Shown here: piece after piece, positions 16,829 to 18,123 of the stretch | Layout: every line of letters begins with the position of its first letter | Position numbering within the stretch: position 1 is the stretch's first letter | Source: Discostella pseudostelligera | Lineage: Eukaryota > Bacillariophyta > Thalassiosirophyceae > Thalassiosirales > Thalassiosiraceae | Length of the DNA stretch: 18,123 nt | Direction of reading: 5' to 3' | Assembly (NCBI GenBank): GCA_036940085.1 | Contig: JALLBK010000698.1 | Span: 1 to 18,123, forward strand | Notes under the pieces: generated by a model | Told to the model about the DNA's origin: nothing | What the model saw: only the letters and a program-made list of their open reading frames with translations | Databases searched by the model: none | Translations under genes and position numbers: made by a program

Positions 16829-17326
16829 ATGTCGGACCGCGGCGTTAACAACAAGTCCCTCAAGGATCAAGAGTGCAAACGGGGCAAGTGTCTTTTTTAT
16901 GATTTTTGTTGATTTGATCGCATCTACCATTCTCTCTCTAATTTTCTCTCTCGCCGTCGTTATCATTATTTAAATCCCTTGTTTTATCCGACGACGCCCT
17001 AAGTATCCATGGTCATGCAACGTCTTGCAATACACATGCCGCGGATAAACGCATCGAGGAATATGCGTCGATTGGATAACGAAGATAAGTATTTTTTGGA
17101 AAAACGGAATGTATTGTTAGAGGCTATTACGGATATTCAGGAGGATGTGTATGGGAATAATAATTATGGCGGTGACAGCAACAAGAAGGAGAAGGATAAA
17201 TCGGAAGAAGATGAGGAAGAGAGTGTTCAGTCTGCAAGTGCCGAGGTTGATCACGACAATGATGATGTTGTGAGGGCGTCGATGGTGAAGGAGGACGCCA
17301 ATACTAGCAGCAAGTTTACTGCGTGA
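16829..17326 (+). CDS. Tentative small two-exon gene (about 108 aa)
   Basis: ATG 16829 opens MSDRGVNNKSLKDQECKRG with strongly C/G-ending codons, unlike the surrounding AT-rich sequence. It then runs into a T-rich stretch that looks like an intron. A splice from GGCAA|GTGTCT (16888) to ATCGAG|GAATATG (17059) is in frame. It continues NMRRLDNEDKYFLEKRNVLLEAITDIQEDVYG and a Lys/Glu/Asp-rich tail, ending at TGA 17324-17326. The donor is weak. Alternatively the second exon is a separate frame starting at ATG 17009. No family is recognised. Codon bias and frame agreement are the only support. Confidence 0.25.
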
Positions 17327-17493
17327 GTAAAATAATTGCAGAACCGAAATTGAAAGGAAAATAAAGATACGCGGTGACGCTTATCTAGAATTCAGGGTGT
17401 CTATTATTATTTCACAAACAGAAGCTCAATTATCAATATCCACGATTCTCGGACTATCTCCACAAACAATATAAATGAAGAGTTCTATCCGCC

Positions 17494-18123
17494 TCATAGG
17501 AAGGACATAGCATATGGGATAATAATGGGAACCATCGACAAAGAATCGAAACGATACTGTAACTTCATTCGCCCGCAAAGGAGATTGCCGTTTGACTTCT
17601 CTGACATTTTTGATTTCCATAGGGCGAGTTCCAGTATAGGGGCTACGACATCCTGCAGGTGTTCATAGTTGGCAAGCCGAGATTCTATAGCATCAAAAAA
17701 CTTGTCAGCAATATTGTCTACTTCTTCTTCGTATTCGTTGTCGTCATCCTCCTCATCGTCCTTCAACTCCTTCGGAATGCGCCGCAACATTTCATGAATG
17801 TTAATCTTCCACGTCTGTAATTTTATTGAATCCAATCGCGCTGGAACATTGCGTTGAGCCAAAACGGAATACGTCCGTAAATACGCCTTCGATACCCCGT
17901 GATTCCACCTGGGTAGAGACACCTCACTCACAAATTGTTCGATTTCCTCACAGAATTCAATTTCTACCAAACGATTGCAGTTCTCGAATGAATACTCGTG
18001 AATGAATTTAACGGTGGAGGGGATGTTGATCCGCTCAAGCGATGTACAGCCATTAAATGCCTCTTCTTCAATCCTCTCCAGCCCCTCAAACAGTTCGACA
18101 TTCCCTAACTGAATGCAATGAAC
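17494..18123 (-). CDS. BspA-type leucine-rich-repeat protein, 3' part (N-terminus beyond window)
   Basis: The frame is open from the window edge to a stop at 17494-17496, giving 209 residues of the C-terminal part. Two LRR_5/BspA units are seen: GLERIEEEAFNGCTSLERI, NIPSTVKFIHEYSFENC, NRLVEIEF. They follow the I-x-x-x-A/S-F-x-x-C pattern of this family. Then comes the conserved diatom C-terminal module: WNHGVSKAYLRTYSVLAQRNVPARL, KINIHEMLRRIPKEL, an acidic spacer of about 20 residues, and a helical stretch (DKFFDAIESRLANYEHLQDV). It ends ELALWKSKM...YRFDSLSMVPIIIPYAMSFL. The family is large in diatoms, with proposed binding or recognition roles but no established function. No signal peptide can be judged because the start is missing. 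Confidence 0.85.
   Translation of the reverse strand, partial: VHCIQLGNVELFEGLERIEEEAFNGCTSLERINIPSTVKFIHEYSFENCNRLVEIEFCEEIEQFVSEVSLPRWNHGVSKAYLRTYSVLAQRNVPARLDSIKLQTWKINIHEMLRRIPKELKDDEEDDDNEYEEEVDNIADKFFDAIESRLANYEHLQDVVAPILELALWKSKMSEKSNGNLLCGRMKLQYRFDSLSMVPIIIPYAMSFL

Noticed and set aside
16130..16980. LTR retrotransposon or other transposon
   Set aside because: I looked for paired LTRs, terminal inverted repeats, a tRNA primer site and reverse transcriptase or transposase motifs and saw none.
1..18123. tRNA, rRNA, spliceosomal RNA genes or CRISPR arrays
   Set aside because: I recognised no cloverleaf, snRNA core motif or spaced repeat array on either strand by eye. A covariance-model search would be needed to be certain.

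Overview
This window looks like nuclear DNA of a diatom, probably a centric (Thalassiosirales-like) species. The genes are compact, on both strands, and interrupted by short spliceosomal introns of about 77-180 nt. The proteins are studded with Ser, Asp/Glu, Gln and His homopolymers. Two gene types point specifically to diatoms: a cyclin-box gene that fits the diatom-specific cyclin family, and a BspA-type leucine-rich-repeat gene with the C-terminal module seen in the large diatom family. I identified families by reading translations against remembered family patterns. No search was run.

Layout, left to right. At 1-467 there is non-coding or untypable sequence carrying a perfect 55-bp direct repeat. 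At 468-2467 (-) lies a three-exon ER protein fusing a thioredoxin/PDI domain to an ERV41/46-type vesicle-cargo domain; one of its introns appears to be GC-AG. A 1.2-kb gap follows. At 3659-6361 (-) is a 900-residue acidic, single-membrane-span, coiled-coil protein that I cannot name. A gap with an E2F/CRE-like cluster follows. At 7338-8189 (-) is the histone-fold subunit of DNA polymerase epsilon (POLE3/Dpb4-like), with three E2F-type sites just upstream of its start. At 8681-9628 (+) and 9758-10651 (-) is a convergent pair of paralogues from a disordered-protein family I do not recognise. NAT9-type N-acetyltransferase (two exons) is at 11700-12896 (+). The cyclin (four exons) is at 13167-14571 (+). 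A probable secreted or organelle-targeted hypothetical gene is at 15252-15971 (+), preceded by three tandem E2F-like composite sites. From 15972 to about 16828 the sequence is AT-rich, with stem-loops and a 9-bp tandem repeat. A tentative small two-exon gene lies at 16829-17326 (+). The 3' part of the LRR gene is at 17494-18123 (-).

One theme links several genes. A motif close to TTCCCGCCATTTTCG or its E2F core recurs upstream of POLE3, NAT9, the 900-residue protein and the 15252 gene, and in the intergenic regions flanking both paralogues. POLE3 and the cyclin are proliferation genes by family, so the window may contain a set of co-regulated cell-cycle genes. That is an inference from motif placement. 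The least explained feature is the convergent paralogue pair: three short conserved blocks sit in otherwise drifting low-complexity protein, and one 48-bp stretch is identical, synonymous sites included, in inverted orientation.
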